Part shown: positions 28,813-41,900 of the stretch, one piece after another
Layout of the letters: every line of letters starts with the position of its first letter
Position numbering within the stretch: the first letter of the stretch is position 1
Assembly: GCF_947507565.1 (NCBI RefSeq)
Contig: NC_089186.1
Coordinates: 1,736,001 to 1,800,000 of the forward strand
DNA length: 64,000 nt
Reading direction: 5' to 3'
Source: Oscarella lobularis
Taxonomy: Eukaryota > Porifera > Homoscleromorpha > Homosclerophorida > Oscarellidae
Translations under genes and position numbers: made by a program
Notes under the pieces: model-generated
What the model was told of the DNA's origin: nothing
Seen by the model: the letters and a program-made list of their open reading frames with translations, nothing else
Databases searched by the model: none

Positions 28813-30167
28813 TCATATAACTTTCTTTCTCTTTTTCTTCGACTTTTCTTTCGCCGCCTCTTCTTCCAAACGCTTTTTTATCCTCTCGCGAGCCTTTTTC
28901 TCGGCCTCCTATAGTAGGAAAAAAGCAAGCGACTAGTATCTCGCGTCTACACGTAAAACCACGCGGCGCGTCCGCGCGCGCGTACCGCCGATGAAGGGGG
29001 AGGAGGAAGATCGGGCATTGGAACCGGTCCCAAGCCCATTTGGGGAGACGTAAGGGGAGTCGCCGACTTGGGTCGAGTCGGCGTAATAAAACTAGACGTC
29101 GGAAACGACGACTGTCCCTGAAGGGGCTCCCACGACGGGTCTAAGAGCAAAACAACAAAGTTTCAAGACGGTCTTAGCAAAAATAAGTCAGATCTATACT
29201 AAGACCTTCTTGAAGTTGTTCGATGATTTGAGCTCTCTTTTTCATGACTTGCTTGTAAAGTTCCTGGCACCCATATTGTTCGAAAACGCGCAGAAATCCG
29301 CGCACTTGTCCGTCAAACATCTGTTATATATAAGGTACAGTGTACGTGCATTCGGAAGTCTACTAGCGCGCGGGCTACTGGTGAATCATTCATGGTCTTT
29401 GTAAATGAGCCGGGAACAAAGGGGACCGTTTCCAGTGTTTCTATAATGTATGAGATAGCGATCGATTTTTCTTAATTAATTTTAATTGATTGGGGGGTCC
29501 CCGCACTTCGCGAAACTTGGCTTCCCGACATTTTGTAGTCGTTGATTTCGCGATCTTTCTTGCTAATGATTTTCTGGAGTTCATCTTGCCTACGCAGCAA
29601 TTCGCCTACCATTACAACGAGAGGTATCACCATCTGAGAGCCAAGCTATAGAGAGAAAATACCACGTGACAGATTAATTAATTAATTAATAATGAAAAAA
29701 ATAAAGACTTCTTTATTAGGTTCTTGATGGCAGTGGAATTCCCATTGAAAGGGAAGTTCTCGCAACTGCGTTTTCATTATGAGGTGTATCTCGTCTTCCG
29801 ATTTCTTTCGTGGAGTCAAACATCAATAGAGGTATATTTGCTGATTAATTTTTTTCTTACCTGAACTAGATCTGTAGATATTGTGGAATCCGTTTCGCGC
29901 TCTTTTAATTTTCGCGCGATGTGCGCGAGAAAGTCGGACGGAGATCCGCTTAGTCTGGGATTCAGTGCCTGTGCGCGTGTCATCCGGGATCGCGTCCCGC
30001 GAAAAATGATTTTTCACCTTGGATCGAATTTCCAGATTCTTCGCGTCGATGCGTTCGCCGTATATTCGCTCGTAGTCGGTGACGAGTATCTCGTACGACG
30101 TATCGTCGAACGTGTACTTGACGAGACACGAGCGATCTCCCAAACGAAGAACTTCCCAGCTATCCAT
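28813..30167 (-). CDS. NHEJ1: Non-homologous end-joining factor 1 (XLF/Cernunnos)
   Basis: A DNA double-strand-break repair scaffold that partners XRCC4 and Ku. Exon 1 (from 30167) begins MDSWEVLRLGDRSCLVKYTF, includes YEILVTDYERIYGERIDAKN, and ends at a GTGAAA donor. The second exon continues ALNPRLSGSPSDFLAHIARK. The third contains LRELPFQWEFHC, matching the conserved end of the XLF head domain. The next gives the start of the stalk coiled coil (IPLVVMVGELLRRQDELQKI, ISKKDREINDYK). Two more exons (MFDGQVRGFLRVFEQYGCQE; a Pro/Ser-rich linker) lead to a lysine-rich tail ending KKKRKKVI, stop at 28813. The basic tail sits where vertebrate XLF has its Ku-binding motif. Exon edges after exon 3 are approximate. 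Start codons of NHEJ1 and PIGU are only 55 bp apart. Confidence 0.88.
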
Positions 30168-30222
30168 ATTGCTCGTCTCACGTGACGAGGTTTGTTACAC
30201 GTGGGCAACGTTCCCGGCTAAG
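30168..30222. promoter_or_regulatory. Very short bidirectional promoter, NHEJ1 / PIGU
   Basis: Only 55 bp separate the two divergent start codons. The segment contains two CACGTG E-box-type hexamers (around 30179 and 30198). Both genes must share or overlap their 5' control sequences unless transcription starts inside the neighbour. Confidence 0.55.
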
Positions 30223-32100
30223 AATGGCGACCTTTCGTACGTACGCAACTTGCGCGGCTTTAGGGCTTCTCCTGCGAGTTCTAGCCATCGAATTGGACGT
30301 TGTACAGTGGCTAGGGAATCGCATCGAAGTCTCGACGCCGCTAACCAACTGGAATCGCAGTAACACAGCAAGAAAAATCCAAATTCCTTCTCGATCTATT
30401 TATTTTCGCAAAGGAAAAGAAGCCTTGGCTCTAATCGAGCAAAAGGTGTCACCGTACGACGGCGACACGGTGCACGAGGCAAGCAATTAAAAATTGAAAA
30501 TTCGGAATGAAGCGACATAGTTTTTCTTAGACCCCATTGGTCATTTTGCTGTTTCAAGCGTTTTCTAACTACGCGCCCTTCTCGACAGCGTATCTGTTTT
30601 TAGTAAATTTAGATGATATATATACAAATATGGTCAAATTCTGACGTCACGACACGTGTAGCTCATTGACTTCGCCATAGCAATGGCTCTCGTAGAAATA
30701 GCTAAAATTCATCAGAAGATACTAGTAACCAACCGTCGAAAAGTTCAATACATTTTATTGATTAATTATTACTTAGCTTGAGACTCAGAAACTTGAAGCC
30801 CCTTTCTATGCTAAGGGCGTTGATCGGATTCTCATTAGTCAAGACGAACTGCTGCCTATTAAACTGGCTGCTTTGTAAGAGCAAGATTGTTAAATAATCA
30901 TTGAGTTATTAGGTGCTACTAGATATGCATTGAGTCCCTGTGCTCTTCTTACCTGTGTTGGTCAATCTGGTTCACTATTTAATAGTGCTTCGATAGTCTT
31001 TGCATTTTTGTTCATACTGAAAGGTGATCACGTGAACTCGTATATAATGAATTAATTGTTTGGGAATCCTTTGTAGGGAAATCCGGTTTCGCTGCCGGTT
31101 TTCTGGCTCTTGCCACGTACCTCTCACTGTATCCAGTGATGCTTATTCTTCCTCTAATTTTAATTGACTATCAGGTATTCAATCATATATGAAAGCAGCA
31201 AGTTTTTTATTTATTTTTGTTTGTGGACCAGATTATGAAATGTTCTTACGTGAAATCTGCGATTCGAGTGATTCTGCCTTTCATCGTCGTGTTTTCCTTT
31301 CTCAACTTCACTTCCTATTACATATCCGGCTCGTGGGACTACGTTCAATCAGTCTACGGCTTCATGTAAATCAAATCCTCGTGTAACTATTCTATTTTCG
31401 ATGTTCTTCTCTTTAGTCTAGCTGTGACCGATCTGACTCCCAACGTCGGTCTGTTCTGGTACTTTTTCATGGAAATGTTTGACCACTTTTACTCCTTCTT
31501 TGTATGGGTCTTCCAAATCAACGTCTTTCTCTACACAATGCCCTTAGCCATTCGCCTTAGGTTCGCTCTCCTCATTTTTTTATATTCTCCGAGACGTACA
31601 TATCGTTTTTCTTCCAGAAAACATCCCGGCTTCTTATTCTATACCTTATGCAGTGTCATGTCAATATTCAAGTCATATCCAACGGTAGGAGACCTTGCTT
31701 TGCCGTTGGCTCTACTTCCCCTGTGGTCTCATACGTTCAAATGTAATTAATTCGTTATTTAAGCATCATTTGCAATGGTATTTTGTTTCTAGATATGAGA
31801 TATAGTTTTCTGGCTGGATCAATGTTTCTTGTTGCAGTCGTTATAGGACCAATCTTTTGGCATATGTGGATCTATGCTGGAAATGCGAATGCGAATTTTT
31901 TCTTTGCCTCTACTGTTGTTTACTCGTTGGCTCAAGTAGGAAATAGTGTCATTCTAAACTTGTGATTTACTTTCTTGTGTGTTTAGATCTTACTTGTGAA
32001 CGATACTGTTTTTGCACTTTTGCGAAGGGATTATGATCTTCGGGAGGGACTGGACATACCGGAAGTGGATGGGAGGCCTGGATTAGTAAAAATGACGTAA
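30223..32100 (+). CDS. PIGU: GPI transamidase subunit PIG-U, intact copy
   Basis: A multipass ER membrane subunit of the complex that attaches GPI anchors to proteins. Exon 1 begins [20 protein letters not shown] and includes [12 protein letters not shown]; a 54-bp intron follows. Exon 2 ([20 protein letters not shown]) seems to end in a GC donor at 30479, and exon 3 starts [20 protein letters not shown]. Later exons give [56 protein letters not shown], the signature [57 protein letters not shown] and [17 protein letters not shown]. Ends [12 protein letters not shown], stop at 32098. All parts of the family are present and in frame. It is the only complete PIGU of three in this window. Confidence 0.94.
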
Positions 32101-32239
32101 ATAAAGATCAGACATAAAGTGTAGTCATGATTGCGCATGCGCGTGGGTCCAAGAGACCGCCCGTGAGTCGTCGCCTTCTTACGCTCGTTCAGAGTCGTTG
32201 TCGTCGCAAAACGCTGTTGAATCACTAAATCATCTTGAG

Positions 32240-35200
32240 ATGACATCGTCTGCTAGTTCTATCGAACGATTGATCACGATAACCAAAGAATGGCAGGGCG
32301 ATGAACTGAAGAAGTTTCTCTCGACGGAAAAAGGATTTCGACTTGAGCAGGTATATAAAGAACTCATGTATTGACCGCTTCTCACGATTGTGTTTCGTTT
32401 TTTAGAAAGGCGACCTAAGACAAGACATATATGGACAAGAGCGTCACGATTGGTTCTTCGCTATTCACTTTGTGGCTGGAAGAAAATTTGAGACGGCGGA
32501 GGAAGCGGATGAGTGGCTCAGCTACTTGGTTGTACAAAAAAAGGAAGACATTGAAAACCAATCACTATGGGTATGAATACGTTTTGGATTGGTAATTAAT
32601 TGATGCGTGGATGCAGGGGGCACTCCGCCCACTTCACTGTGCGTGCAAGTGGGGAAATATTTTTGGCGTTGAATGGCTCGTCAGTCACGGTGCAAATATC
32701 AACGAGGACGACGCAGTATGACTTGTAATTGATTTTCAATAATTTCACTCATTGCTCTTTTTTAGTGTGGACGTACGTCATTTTCTTTTGCCTGTGCAAG
32801 TTCCGTTGACACAATGAAGAAAATGCTCTATCTGGAGAAACAGGGCTGTCATGTTCGACAATATGACATTGTAACAGATTTACATCAACGCTCTGGATAT
32901 AAAATTCATTGTTTTATAGTTTATTGCGGCTGAAAATAAATTTGCGTCATCGGAACAAGCTCACGAAGTTTTTCATCATCTTGTTAATGAAAAGGGGATG
33001 AGCATCAACGTTACTACTCACGTGGGGGTATATGATGTGCTCTTGTTTTGCTACATGTGAGAAGATTATCTGAATGATAGCGGAAAGGGACTCCTCTGCG
33101 ATGCGCCTGCTTTGATGGAAGCGTCTTTGGAGTGAAATGGCTCATCAGTCACGGTGCTAATGTAGAAGCATAACATAAAATTCATTTCATATGATTGCAC
33201 CGACATTACTTTCTTAGATTGAAACAGAGCCGTATCAGGGAACAGATCTGTATGAGGTTGTCTGTAAAAGTTCTGTCGACACATTGAAGAAAATACTCAT
33301 TCTGGAAGAGCGTGGCTATGATGTTTCACCGCGTGCTATTGTAAACAGATTGACGTCAACAGTCTAGCGTGCAATAGACATATACATTGTACTCTTTTAA
33401 GTTTTTATCCGCCGAAATTCAATTTGCTTCGTGTGAAGAAGCGTGCGAGGTTTTTCATCATCTTGTGTATGTCAAGGGAATGATCGTCAACGCTACTGAT
33501 GCAGAGGTACATGCTGTTCGTTGTTTGCTACATGTTCACATTTTGATAAAATAATAGTTGGATACTCCTCTGCATTGTGCCTGCAAGAAGGGAAGCTTTT
33601 TTGTAGTGAAATGGCTCATAGAACACAACGCTACTATTAATAGCGTCAACAAGGTAAAAAATATCACATGTGATACATTATTCTCATATCATCTCTAGTA
33701 TGGCATTACGCCTCTTATGTGCGCGTGTGAAAGTGACAGTGACCATCTATTGAAAGTGCGCTACCTGAGTGAAAAAGGAACTGAATGTCTCATGACAGAT
33801 AAGGTACGTTTTTCTGTCAACCTTGGGAGAAATCAACGTTTCCTTTATTTAGCAAGGAGAGACGGCCTTGTTTTATGCCATCAACTACTTTCTTCCTGAG
33901 GATATCGAAGACTTTTTATCTGAGACATTGGATGACGATAAATGCGAAAGAATAGCTGCCAGTAAATGCTCAATTTCTGAAGGCGAATTGAACGAAGTTC
34001 TTCAATATCTTGTCATTGAAAAGAGGATGAATATCAATTCTGTTAATAAGGTAGCATTCTTATGACACCTATTCCGGATTATTTCAGGAATTTCTACGTT
34101 TATAGCTCGGAATGACACCCTTGTTGCACGCATGTAATAAATCTGAATATCCTCTCTTCGCTGTTCGACAGCTACTTGAACTAGGAGCTGATGTCACCGC
34201 AAAAGATTCCGTTCGTCAGACTTCTCACTGCTGATTCCGTATTCTATTCCTATCTTCATAGATGAGCCGCAATGCCTTTCATCTGATTGCAATGAATAGT
34301 TGGCGTATTAACGTGCCAGCCATTAATCTTTTGATTGAGAAGGGTATTGACGCTACGTTCAGAGACAAGGTGACGCGTTTTCATCCTCTTTTCAGAGGAG
34401 TTATAAATGTGAAATTTAGGACGGAAAGGCGCCTTATCAACTGGCAGACGGTGAACTGAGAATGCGTCTTCGACAGCATTACGTACGCCACTAGTTAGAC
34501 TGTAATCAGTCCAGAGGTTCTTCATCATTGTGTTGTAGGACGCCGCTCGATTTTCCGTCCTTCGACAGGAAAAGGTTCGCCCCGATTCAATCAAAGTGTG
34601 CGTGGTCGGAAGTGAAATGGCTGGAAAGACGACGTTCGTAAAATCTCTTCTTCAGCTCACTCTTCCTCCAATTAAACCGAAAGATCGCACAGCCGGCGTT
34701 GCCATTAAGAGCGGTCAAATTCCGGGAGTTGGCAAAGGATCGATATGGGACTTTGGTGCCCAACCAACCTTCCACAGCGCACACGGTCTCTTCTTTGGAC
34801 CGTCCAATACGATGTTCGTTCTCGTGCTTCGCTTTCGAGAAGGAGAAAGGATGACACCAGAAGTATATCTTCTAGAAATCGGGCGCTATTGGTGCGCCTT
34901 CGTCAAAGCGGCACTACGCAGGCTTCCACCACACCTAAGGTCACCGCTTCGTCTTCTCATTATCGGCAACGTGATTGGCGAAGAGGAAGAGGGCACAGAA
35001 GCAAGCTTCCAGCTAAAACGCGTCGCCGAAATTCTTCAGGAAGAATTTAAAGACACGTTTAAGATTGTCGACGTACTTGAAATGGATTGCAACAGAAGCT
35101 ATTCGGTGCGCATGGCTGACTGTCGACGCAAACTGAAAAGAGTTCGTGAAGAAATGCTCGAGGCTAGTTACAGTGTTGATAGCATTTTTTTACTTCCCAC

Positions 35201-37020
35201 TTCATTCTTTTTCTCTTGACAGGCAGCCGATGGTGTGTCCAAACTTTGCCAAGCCATTGAGGAAAATCTTTCTCTGTCCGACGAGAAGCGAGAATCTTCA
35301 TTGGAATGTTTTATGACGCCAGACGAATTCACCGAATGGGTTGCTGAAGACGTTGGCGCTATTTTGACTGAAGATGAGAGCAAAATATCCGTTGAATATC
35401 TTGACTCGTCCGGAATAGTGAGTACAGAATTACGTGTTTGACTTCATAGTCTTATCTTCATTTATAGATTGTTAATCTCGGTCCTCGAATTTGTCTCCGG
35501 CCACTTTGGCTCTGTAGCAACGTGATTGGTCCACTTCTGGCTCCGCGCTACTTTCCCTTTGGCATGAAGACAGCCAAGCCTGGCATGGTAACAAGGCAAG
35601 ACATTGAGTCGGCTCTAAGGGCTTTCGAAAACTACCTCAAGCACAAGGGCAGTCCGTCTCCGTTTTCGGTGACAGCCAACGAAGCGACGGAAATTCTTCT
35701 TTACCTGGAACTATGCGTTCGGTCAAGACACATTCCGGGGTTCTATCAGATTCCGGCTCTCCTGGAAGATTCAATTCCTGGCGACGCTTGGGTTGAAAAT
35801 CCGATGCTGGACGTGTATCGCGGTATGCGGTATGAATGTGCTAATTGCGTCGATATCATATTGCCGTTGTCGTTTGTCGTCTTTCAATCTCGATCTTCTC
35901 GTTTGGGCAATACGAGTCACGAGGCGTGGAAAGACGGCGTCAAACTAGTGAAGGTCGTCGGCCGCCAAGTAGTCGAATGCCTTGTGACATTAGGAATCAA
36001 AAAATTCCACTGCTGCATTGACGTCATTATGCGCTGGTCTAGCCAAACAGCGTGTCATGAATTGGCGAAGCAGATGCTAGACGAACTGAAAGAGATGATC
36101 GTCGAAGTGTGCGAAGAAAGAAGTCCGGGAGTGCTCCTCAACTGGTTCTATTTAGACAGTACTCATCTTAAACGACTCAACGATGATCCAGCCATTTATT
36201 CGTCTAGTAAAGTAGATCAGACGGTCAGGAACAACGGTATTGATGACGTTTTGTTTTCGGATCAACCACAAAGACGTTATTATTTGTCTGTGAGAGACTT
36301 GGCTATTACTGCAGACATCCAAGAGGAGGTATTTGGATTGAGTGCGATTCGTTAAATAATGTCATTGTTTTTCAGCGCTCAGCTTCTTATCCTGAGGCAG
36401 TGGCAGAATCCCAAGGTCCCAGCGGACCAAAGAGAAGAGCTCCCAATGAGGTATCCTTGTGTACAGTATACTGTATGCTGCAGCGTTCTTCACTCTCTCT
36501 ATTCAGCTAACTATTCCTCGTGCAAAGCGTCTGGCAACGTCTCATCGTAGACTAGAGGTTGAGTCGGAGGATTCAGCACAGGTAATACGGAAGGTTCCCG
36601 TGGCGGTTATCTTAGACAGTCTCTTGTATTTCAGATAGCAAGCCGAGTTGTCACTGATCGTTTGGCATCTCCCTGCGAAGGTCAGTTTTTTTAGAAATGA
36701 TTCTATGTCTATAATTATACGCAGTTGTGTCATCAGGCTCGTTTCCGGCCGATAATGATTCAGTATCAGTCGATTTGGTGAAGACGTGCGCCGTCGTTGC
36801 TCCAACCAAGTGGGAAGAAATTGGGTATCTGCTGACTGACCTTAACACGGTTGAAGAAATTCGTGAACGAACTAATGGGAACGTCCCTCGCATGATAAAA
36901 GTGCTAGAAACGTGGAAGCTAAGAGCTAAAACGCCAACAGTGAGAAAGCTTCTAAAGTGGTTCGAGGAAGTTGGTGTGGCCCGTGAAGCAATCAAAAAGA
37001 AATACTTAGAATTGTATTAG
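32240..37020 (+). CDS. ANK-ROC-COR-Death protein, copy A
   Basis: About 1,200 residues from roughly 20 short exons. The N-terminus (MTSSASSIERLITITKEWQG, then FAIHFVAGRKFETAEEADEW) is an unassigned helical region. About ten ankyrin-type repeats follow, one per exon (LRPLHCACKWGNIFGVEWLV, TPLHCACKKGSFFVVKWLIE, MTPLLHACNKSEYPLFAVRQ). A ROC-like GTPase domain begins near 34543 with P-loop GSEMAGKTTF, switch-like DFGAQPTFHSAHGLFFGPSN and LRLLIIGNVIGEEEEGTEAS. A COR-like domain (about 35470-36330; RYFPFGMKTAKPGMVTRQDI) precedes a short linker and a C-terminal death domain (36727-37017; KWEEIGYLLTDLNTVEEIRE). The order matches the non-kinase part of DAPK1, with no kinase seen. It probably works as a death-domain adaptor or GTPase switch in cell-death or immune signalling; that is inference. 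No frame break found. Confidence 0.85.
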
Positions 37021-37188
37021 TGTAATCTTTCTGATTTTTAATTAATGGTTTTATTAGTGCTAGTGCAGTCAACTTGTTATCCTTCACAATAAGTTCTTCA
37101 GTCAGACACTGTTTTCAATTCAAAAGTAATTATTGTGAAACTATTTTTAGCAGGTGCCGCGAGATCTACCCCGAATCCCGTATACTCG

Positions 37189-37767
37189 ATGGAATCGGAC
37201 AGACGAAACGCTGCCATTCGCCAGCTTACAGATCTCCTACGCCAAACAGGTATCGTGCACGATCCCGCGAACAAACTCGAAACGTCTCATCGCGCCAACG
37301 CGACCAGGAAACCAGATCACGTCGAACAAGAGCCAACTCACGCTTCCGGTCGCTTATCTCAACGTCGTGACGAAGCGCTTCGCGAGGCTCGACGCGAACG
37401 CGCGTTCGAACGTCGACGATTCGCTGCAGATCTCGTCTATCTTCGAGAATTCTTCAAGTTGACTCCCGCTTTGAAAGTAGACGAACGAAAAGCGAAAACG
37501 TCTTCCGATCATTTTTTCGGCGTAGGTGGAGGGAGCTTCAAAAGATAGAGGTTCTGACGTCAATATTTCTGGTTTCTCGTCACTCGAATCTTTATTTGTA
37601 GGGAATACTACTGTATTCGATTTGAATTTTATTATTCGTCTTTTTTTGATGACTACAGTAGGTGAGAAAGATTTCGGTGGGATTGGCTTCTTTGAAAGAC
37701 ACTCCATGTCGTTTATCGTGTCAACGTTCGTACACACATGTCAGACTCAAACTCTAGAGAGACAGAG
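37189..37767 (+). pseudogene. STK11IP: STK11IP 5' fragment, copy 1 (broken)
   Basis: A truncated duplicate of the first exons of the complete gene at 51259. It keeps the ATG (MESDRRNAAIRQLTDLLRQT), the upstream untranslated sequence and part of the next intron. Compared with the intact copy it lacks four bases after the CTGCA of the DDSLQ coding segment, shifting the frame before DLVYLREFFKLTPALK. It then runs straight into a PIGU intron. It cannot encode STK11IP. Confidence 0.88.
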
Positions 37768-38826
37768 TGTAGTATACTAATGAATTAATTGTTTGGGAAT
37801 CCTTTGTAGGAAATCCGGTTTCGCCGCCGGTTTTCTGGCTCTTGCCACGTACCTCTCACTGTATCCAGTGATGCTTATTGCTCCTCTAATTTTAATTGAC
37901 TATCAGGTATTCAATCACATATGAAAGCAGCAAGTTTTTTATTTATACTTTGTTTGTGACCAGATTATGAAATCTTCTTACGTGAAATCTGCGATTCGAG
38001 TGATTCTGCCTTTTATCGTCGTGTTTGTCTTTCTCAATTTCACTTCCTATTACATATCTGGCTCGTGGGACTACGTTCAATCAGTCTACGGCTTCATGTA
38101 AATTGAATCCTCGTGTAACTATTCTATTTTCGATGTTCTTCTCTTTAGTCTAGCTGTGACCGATCTGACTCTCAACGTCGGTCTCTTCTGGTACTTTTCA
38201 TGGAAATGTTTGACCACTTTTACTCCTTCTTTGTATGGGTCTTCCAAATCAACGTCTTTCTCTACACAATGCCCTTAGCCATTCGCCTTAGGTTCGCTCT
38301 CCTCATTTTTTTATATTCTCCGAGACGTACGTATCGTTTTTCTCCTAGAAAACATCCCGGCTTCTTATTCTATACCTTATGCAGTGTTATGTCGATATTC
38401 AAGTCCAACGGTAGGAGGCCTTTCTTTGCCTTTGGCTCTACTTCCCCTGTGGTCTCATACGTTCAAATGTAAATAATTCGTTATTTAAGCATCATTTGCA
38501 ATGGTATTTTGTTTCTAGATATGAGATATAGTTTTCTGGCTGGATCTATGTTTCTTGTTGCAGTCGTTATAGGACCAATCTTTTGGCATATGTGGATCTA
38601 TGCTGGAAATGCGAATGCGAATTTTTTCTTAGCCTCTACTGTTGTTTACTCGTTGGCTCAAGTAGGAAATAGTGTCATTCTAAACTTGTGATTTACTTTC
38701 TTGTGTGTTTAGATCTTACTTCTGAACGATACTGTTTTTGCACTTTTGCGAAGGGATTATGATCTTCGGGAAGGGCTTGATATACCGGAAGTGGATGGGA
38801 GGCCTGGATTAGTAAAAATGACGTAA
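37768..38826 (+). pseudogene. PIGU: PIGU copy 2, 5'-truncated and frameshifted
   Basis: Starts inside the intron before the [13 protein letters not shown] exon, so the first half of PIGU is missing. Further damage against the intact copy: one G lost at that exon's start, one T lost in the TGGTACTTTTTCATGG stretch, and five bases lost in the [10 protein letters not shown] coding segment. The last exon still ends [12 protein letters not shown] pseudogene on sequence grounds. Confidence 0.92.
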
Positions 38827-38965
38827 ATAAAGATCAGACATAAAGTGTAGTCATGATTGCGCATGCGCGTGGGTCCAAGAGACCGCCCGTGAGTCGTCGC
38901 CTTCTTACGCTCGTTCAGAGTCGTTGTCGTCGCAAAACGCTGTTGAATCACTATATCATCTTGAG

Positions 38966-41900
38966 ATGACATCGTCTGCTAGTTCTATCGAACGATTGAT
39001 CACGATAACCAAAGAATGGCAGGGCGATGAACTGAAGAAGTTTCTCTCGACGGAAAAAGGATTTCGACTTGAGCAGGTATATAAAGAACTCATGTATTGA
39101 CCGCTTCTCACGATTGTGTTTCGTTTTTTAGAAAGGCGACCTAAGACAAGACATATATGGACAAGAGCGTCACGATTGGTTCTTCGCTATTCACTTTGTG
39201 GCTGGAAGAAAATTTGAGACGGCGGAGGAAGCGGATGAGTGGCTCAGCTACTTGGTTGTACAAAAAAAGGAAGACATTGAAAACCAATCACTATGGGTAT
39301 GAATACGTTTTGGATTGGTAATTAATTGATGCGTGGATGCAGTTTGGACTCCGCCCACTTCACTGTGCGTGCAAGTGGGGAAATATTTTTGGCGTTGAAT
39401 GGCTCGTCAGTCACGGTGCAAATATCAACGAGGACGACGCAGTATGACTTGTAATTGATTTTCAATAATTTCACTCATTGCTCTTTTTTAGTGTGGACGT
39501 ACGTCATTTTCTTTTGCCTGTGCAAGTTCCGTTGACACAATGAAGAAAATGCTCTATCTGGAGAAACAGGGCTGTCATGTTCGACAATATGACATTGTAA
39601 CAGATTTACATCAACACTCTGGATATAAAATTCATTGTTTTATAGTTTATTGCGGCTGAAAATAAATTTGCGTCATCGGAACAAGCTCACGAAGTTTTTC
39701 ATCATCTTGTTAATGAAAAGGGGATGAGCATCAACGTTACTACTCACGTGGGGGTATATGATGTGCTCTTGTTTTGCTACATGTGAGAAGATTATCTGAA
39801 TGATAGCGGAAAGGGACTCCTCTGCGATGCGCCTGCTTTGATGGAAGCGTCTTTGGAGTGAAATGGCTCATCAGTCACGGTGCTAATGTAGAAGCATAAC
39901 ATAAAATTCATTTCATATGATTGCACCGACATTACTTTCTTAGATTGAAACAGAGCCGTATGAGGGAATAGATCTGTATGAGGTTGTCTGTAAAAGTTCT
40001 GTTGACACATTGAAGAAAATACTCATTCTGGAAGAGCGTGGCTATGATGTTTCACCGCGTGCTATTGTAAACAGATTGACGTCAACAGTCTAGCATGCAA
40101 TAGACATATACATTGTACTCTTTTAAGTTTTTATCCGCCGAAATTCAATTTGCTTCGTGTGAAGAAGCGTGCGAGGTTCTTCATCATCTTGTGTATGACA
40201 AGAAAATGAGCGTCAACGCTACTGATGCAGAGGTACATGCTGTTCGTTGTTTGCTACATGTTCACATTTTGATAAAATAATAGCTGGATACTCCTCTGCA
40301 TTGTGCCTGCAAGAAGGGAAGCTTTTTTGTAGTGAAATGGCTCGTAGAACACAACGCTACTATTAATAGCGTCAACAAGGTAATATCACATGTGATACAT
40401 TATTCTCATATCATCTCTAGTACGGCATTACGCCTCTTATGTGCGCGTGTGAAAGTGACAGTGACCGTCTATTGAAAGTGCGCTACCTGAGTGAAAAAGG
40501 AGCTGAATGTCTCATGACAGATAAGGTACGTTTTTCTGTCAACCTTGGGAGAAATCAACGTTTCCTTTATTTAGCAAGGAGAGACGGCCTTGTTTTATGG
40601 CATCAACTACTTTCTTCCTGAGGATATGGAAGGGTTTTTATCTGAGACATTTGATGACAATAAATGCGAAAGAATAGCTGCCAGTAAATCCTCAATTTCT
40701 GAAGGCGTATTGAAAGAAGTTCTTCGATATCTTGTCATTAAAAAGGGGATGAATATCAATTCTGTTAATAAAGTAGCATTCTTATGACACCTATTCCGGA
40801 TTTATTTCAGGAATTTCTGCGTTTATAGGTCGGAATGACACCGTTGTTGCACGCATGTAATAAATCTGACTATCCTCTCTTCGCTGTTCGACAGCTACTT
40901 GAAGTGGGAGCTGATGTCACCGCAAAAGATTCCGTTCGTCAGACTTCTCACTGCTGATTCCGTATTCTATTCCTTCATATCTTCATAGATGAGCCGCAAT
41001 GCCTTGCATCTGTGTGCAAAGGCGGAGTATAGTTTTAACGCGCCAGCCATTGATTTTTTGATTGAGAAGGGTATTGACGCTACGTGCAGAGACAAGGTGA
41101 CGCGTTTTCATCCTCTTTCAGAAGAGTTATTATAAATGTGAAATTTAGGACGGAAAGGCGCCTTATCAACTGGCAGAAGATGGTAAAATAAGAATGCGTC
41201 TTCGACAGCATTACGTACGCTACTAGTTAGACTGTAATCAGTCCTCCCCAGAAGCTCATTATGTCGTAGGACGCCGCTCGATTTTCCGTCCTTCGACAGG
41301 AAAAGGTTCGCCCCGATTCAATCAAAGTGTGCGTGGTCGGAAGTGAAATGGCTGGAAAGACGACGTTAGTCAATTCTCTTCTTCGACTCGATCTTCTTCC
41401 AATTAAACTGGAAGATCGCACAGCCGGCGTTGCCATTAAGAGCGGTCAAATTCCGGGAGTGGGCAAAGGATCGATATGGGACTTTGGTGCCCAACCGACT
41501 TTCCACAGCGCACACGGTCTCTTCTTTGGACCGTCCAATACGATGTTCGTTCTCGTGCTTCGCTTTCGAGAAGGAGAAAGGATGACACCGGAAATATATC
41601 TTCTAGAAATCGGACGCTATTGGTGCGCGTTCGTCAAAGCGGCACTACGCATGCTTCCATCACACCTAAGATCACGGCTTCGTCTTCTCATTATCGGCAA
41701 CGTGATAGACTGCCGAGAGGAGGAGGGAACAGAAGCAAGCTTCCAGCTGAAACGCGTCGCCGAAATTCTTCAGGAAGAATTTAAAGACACGTTTAAGATT
41801 GTCGACGTACTTGAAATGGATTGCAACGGGTGCTATTCGGTGCGCATGGCTGACTGCAGACGCAAACTGAAAAGAGTTCATGAAGAAATGCTCGAGGTAG

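Larger units (their letters stand above)
31050..37767 (+). repeat. Tandem segmental duplication, unit 1
   Basis: The first copy of a repeated block: 3' PIGU, ANK-ROC-COR-Death gene, STK11IP 5' end. The offset between the start codons of genes A and B is 6,726 bp. The right edge joins STK11IP intron sequence (GAGTGTAG) to a PIGU intron (CTAATGAATTAATTG). Confidence 0.9.
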
